A stretch of 64,000 bases of DNA from Bacteroides cellulosilyticus DSM 14838 (GTDB taxonomy: Bacteria > Bacteroidota > Bacteroidia > Bacteroidales > Bacteroidaceae), in NCBI RefSeq assembly GCF_000158035.1, contig NZ_EQ973490.1, positions 1,944,665 to 2,008,664 on the forward strand, given 5' to 3'. Below, piece by piece: positions 62,013 to 64,000 of this stretch (position 1 is the stretch's first letter; each line of letters opens with the position of its first letter). Below the pieces are notes generated by a model, which did no database searches, was not told where the DNA came from, and was given only the letters and a program-made list of their open reading frames with translations. The position numbers were made by a program, and so were the translations under genes.

Positions 62013-62098
62013 ATTTGCTGCCTGCAAGAAGTTAAGAGTTTGTCAACAAGAAGTTAACTTCCTGTCGACAAACTCTTAACTTCTTGTAAACAGCAAAT
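62013..62098. repeat. 86-bp nested palindrome
   Basis: Outer arms 62013-62044 and 62067-62098 pair at 28 of 32 positions, including a perfect 20-base block (62025-62044 with 62067-62086). The central 20 bases are themselves a near-perfect palindrome (ACAAGAAGTT/AACTTCCTGT, one mismatch). There is no T tail. Confidence 0.9.
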
Positions 62099-62201
62099 TG
62101 ATTATTTGTAATACTTTGATAGTCAACTGTGAAAAATCGGTTATGGAAGTTTGGGTATGAAAATAAATCAGATAAAATTATAATAGGGGACAACTATTCC
62201 A

Positions 62202-62209
62202 TATCTTTG
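62202..62209 (+). promoter_or_regulatory. -7 element upstream of the UDG-like gene
   Basis: TATCTTTG matches the consensus, 28 bases before the ATG at 62238. No clear -33 element. Confidence 0.5.
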
Positions 62210-62237
62210 TTCCATTAACCCCAATAATATACATATT

Positions 62238-63062
62238 ATGGAAAATAGTTTGGATGCAACAGTGAGTAGCTTTATCGAGTACCAAAACCAATTTAGTTCA
62301 ATAATAGAAAAGTTAAAGGAAGGGCATCAGAACGGTAGATTTGCAGATTGGAAAGGGGTTATTACTGTAAACGGTCCTGTTATCTATCAACCGGAAATAT
62401 TGTTTATGGGAATAAATCCGGGACCAGGGCTTTATAATGAAACTAATTATCGAAACAATGATAATAAGGTTCCATTTCGGATATTGACAGGGGATAGTAA
62501 TCTCTACCGGGATGAGAGTGCATATCCTTTAAGTAGACTTGTTTATCGTTCGGATGGTAAAACGATTGCACTGGACTGGTTTACCAAAAGTAATTATTGC
62601 GAAGGAAGCTCATGGTATGAGCTGAAAATAAAGCGGGGGAATGGTTTCGTTGAAAATATGCTTAAAATCATTTGCAAGGTTGCCTTCGGTTTAGGTAAAG
62701 GTGAATTTGTGAAAGGCGAAAAGCCAGAATGGTATGATACATTCGGGAAAGAAATAATGTTTATGAATGTATGTCCGTTGGCTACTGATAACTTGAATCA
62801 ACTCTCACGACTTAAAAAAGAATTGGGAATAAACGAATGGAAAGATATCGTAAAGCCTGTAAGAACCTTGGTTAGAGATAATATTAAACCTAAAATAATT
62901 GTATTTGCAGGAATATCCGCATACAACAATTTCATGTGGGAAGATAAAGGCGATCAAATCTTTGATATTCCTGTAGTTATAATAGACAGAAAACGCGGAT
63001 ATAACTCAGAAGCAAACTTATCGAAGATCGCATCTGAAATAGTTGAAAGAATATCCCAATGA
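62238..63062 (+). CDS. Uracil-DNA glycosylase-like superfamily protein
   Basis: The 274-residue cytoplasmic protein has the UDG fold landmarks: the water-activating loop MGINPGPG (Asn60) after a buried strand (PEILFMGI), a region rich in hydrophobics ending MNVCPLATDN (about 177-190), and a strand KIIVFAGISAYNNF (about 218-235). The GINPG form resembles the thymine/mismatch-specific UDG group. The C-terminal HPS motif that grips the minor groove is not found; the region reads RKRGYNSEANLS instead. A DNA base-excision role is likely but not certain. The gene stands alone next to a large palindrome. Confidence 0.65.
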   Translation: MENSLDATVSSFIEYQNQFSSIIEKLKEGHQNGRFADWKGVITVNGPVIYQPEILFMGINPGPGLYNETNYRNNDNKVPFRILTGDSNLYRDESAYPLSRLVYRSDGKTIALDWFTKSNYCEGSSWYELKIKRGNGFVENMLKIICKVAFGLGKGEFVKGEKPEWYDTFGKEIMFMNVCPLATDNLNQLSRLKKELGINEWKDIVKPVRTLVRDNIKPKIIVFAGISAYNNFMWEDKGDQIFDIPVVIIDRKRGYNSEANLSKIASEIVERISQ

Positions 63063-63464
63063 ATTCTACTTCTTTTAAGCAGTATTTATGTTTCTCAGTG
63101 CATTTGAGTAATAGTTCGACGTTACTTAAATTAAATAGCTATGAAATACTCAATAACGCACAATCCCCCTGAATAATATGCATTTATTGCATACTTCTTA
63201 TTTTTGGAAACATTTTACACAGAGTGTTGGTCCTACGCTTGGATGGAATAAGTGGTGGTATATCACAAGTCTACCCGTTTTGTAGCAGGAACCCGGGGGA
63301 AAGGCGATAAATGATATGTCGCCTATTGGAAACCTTTCGTCCAGGGGTAATAACAAATTATACCCTTCCATATAACATCCTAAACGCTTTGTGTGGTTGC
63401 TTTGCCCTATCTTTGCCAACACGGATTTCTATCCATAACCTAATATTTGAGAACGAAAAACATA
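63063..63464. other. Intergenic region upstream of the BACON lipoprotein
   Basis: It holds small hairpins: TATGCA/TGCATA (63177-63193), GGCGA/TCGCC around 63303-63325 and GGGTA/TACCC around 63344-63364. The promoter at 63388-63415 lies at its end. The inverted repeats could be operator sites. Confidence 0.4.
63388..63415 (+). promoter_or_regulatory. Promoter of the BACON lipoprotein gene
   Basis: TTTG at 63388-63391 and TATCTTTG at 63408-63415, 16 bases apart, the same spacing as the esterase gene promoter. The start codon follows 49 bases later. Confidence 0.6.
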
Positions 63465-64000
63465 ATGGTCATGAATAAAATTAAAGCTTATCTGTTGCTG
63501 TTGACGATTGCTCTCTCTGCTTTCGCTGCCGCATGTTCCAGTGATGACAATGATCCTGTAACATCGGAAATAACAATTTCCGAAAACATTCTGGCGAATG
63601 GAATGAGTTTTTCCAAAGCCGGAGGTACAAACACACTCTCTGTGAAATCGAATGTGACGTTGGAAGTTACCAGTAACCAGGATTGGTGCGTAGTGACTCC
63701 GACAGTTTCAGCTTCTGCTACGGTCTTTAAATATACGATAGATGTAAAATCCAATTCAACTACCGATAATCGTACATCTGTTATTACTGTGAAAGGTGGT
63801 AACCTGACAGAGACATTCAATGTCATTCAAACAGCTACCGAAGGTCTGGATCTGGAGACTGTCTTGTTTGAAGACATATCGGCAGCGGGTGGTATTATCA
63901 CTGTGAAAGTGATGACTAACGGTGAACCAACTATAACTATTAATGATAGCTGGATTACCGAGAAAACAGAAACGCGCGCTATGGTGGATAAAACGAAGAC
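63465..64000 (+). CDS. BACON-domain lipoprotein, N-terminal part
   Basis: The frame starts with ATG at 63465 (or in-frame 63471), carries a lipobox (AAAC, Cys24, then SSDDND) and is still open at the window edge, about 178 codons. Residues about 35-125 match a BACON-type immunoglobulin-like domain (LEVTSNQDWCVVTPTVS ... SVITVKGGNLTETFNVIQTA), and a second unit begins at about 130 (AAGGIITVKVMTNGEPTITI). BACON domains occur at the start of surface glycan-binding proteins and hydrolases in Bacteroides. It may open another surface-protein operon; its later part is not visible. Confidence 0.85.
   Translation, partial: MVMNKIKAYLLLLTIALSAFAAACSSDDNDPVTSEITISENILANGMSFSKAGGTNTLSVKSNVTLEVTSNQDWCVVTPTVSASATVFKYTIDVKSNSTTDNRTSVITVKGGNLTETFNVIQTATEGLDLETVLFEDISAAGGIITVKVMTNGEPTITINDSWITEKTETRAMVDKTK

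Larger units (their letters stand above)
61421..62237. other. Noncoding stretch with repeats between PUL 2 and the UDG-like gene
   Basis: There is no gene here. It contains the five 22-bp tandem repeats (61658-61767), the nested palindrome (62013-62098) and a promoter-like TATCTTTG at 62202-62209. Confidence 0.7.

Noticed and set aside
62013-62098. Nested palindrome as a transcription terminator
   Set aside because: It has no T-rich tail on either strand and sits over 680 bases from the nearest upstream stop codon, which already has its own terminator.

Overview
The window is chromosomal DNA from a gut Bacteroides-type bacterium (Bacteroidales). Evidence: SusC/SusD pairs, lipoproteins with short lipoboxes followed by acidic residues, BACON and DUF4959/DUF4998-type accessory proteins, hybrid Bacteroides promoters of the form TTTG...TAnnTTTG, weak ribosome binding sites, and moderate G+C. 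The species cannot be fixed from sequence alone.

Layout. (1) 1-5.3 kb, housekeeping: the 5' part of pnp (minus strand), a lipoprotein with a thioredoxin-like fold that lacks the CXXC motif, greA (with a terminator-like hairpin in its leader), a HIT-family hydrolase, a convergent mannose-1-phosphate guanylyltransferase and a tRNA-Leu(CAA). (2) 5.6-36.3 kb, a large polysaccharide utilization locus (PUL 1), all on the plus strand. It begins with a membrane-spanning kelch/winged-helix regulator split by a frameshift. SusC, SusD and two surface-glycan-binding-type lipoproteins follow, then a long enzyme series: GH78 alpha-L-rhamnosidase, sialate-O-acetylesterase-like protein, GH16, a clan GH-A hydrolase carrying a T9SS-type C-terminal domain, GH3 (interrupted by an in-frame stop), RICIN-GH2 beta-galactosidase, two GH92 proteins and an exported ADP-ribosylglycohydrolase-like protein. 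Together they suit a branched heteroglycan with rhamnose, beta-gluco/galacto linkages, alpha-mannose and O-acyl groups; the real substrate is not determinable here. (3) 36.3-38.9 kb, a scar region: an IS630-like transposase remnant, a 50-bp direct repeat and an unrecognised membrane protein with two ExbD-like segments. (4) 38.9-48.9 kb: an orphan PAS histidine kinase with a periplasmic-binding-protein sensor, then a heavy-metal RND efflux operon (TolC-type, adaptor, CzcA/CusA-type pump) with its own two-component system. (5) 49.0-51.5 kb: a fusion of SGNH, alpha/beta and SGNH hydrolase domains. (6) 51.7-61.3 kb, PUL 2: SusC, SusD and two large surface lipoproteins, with no glycosidase. (7) 61.3-64 kb: about 900 bp of noncoding DNA with five 22-bp tandem repeats and a nested 86-bp palindrome, a uracil-DNA-glycosylase-like protein, and the start of a BACON-type lipoprotein that runs off the window.

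How it works together. PUL 1 is a typical bind-import-degrade system: SusD-like and accessory lipoproteins capture glycan at the surface, endo-acting enzymes (GH16, GH-A) cut it, SusC imports oligosaccharides, and exo-enzymes finish the job in the periplasm. Two of its genes (regulator and GH3) each carry one disabling lesion, so the locus is either decaying, switchable, or affected by assembly errors. The efflux operon is a separate module.
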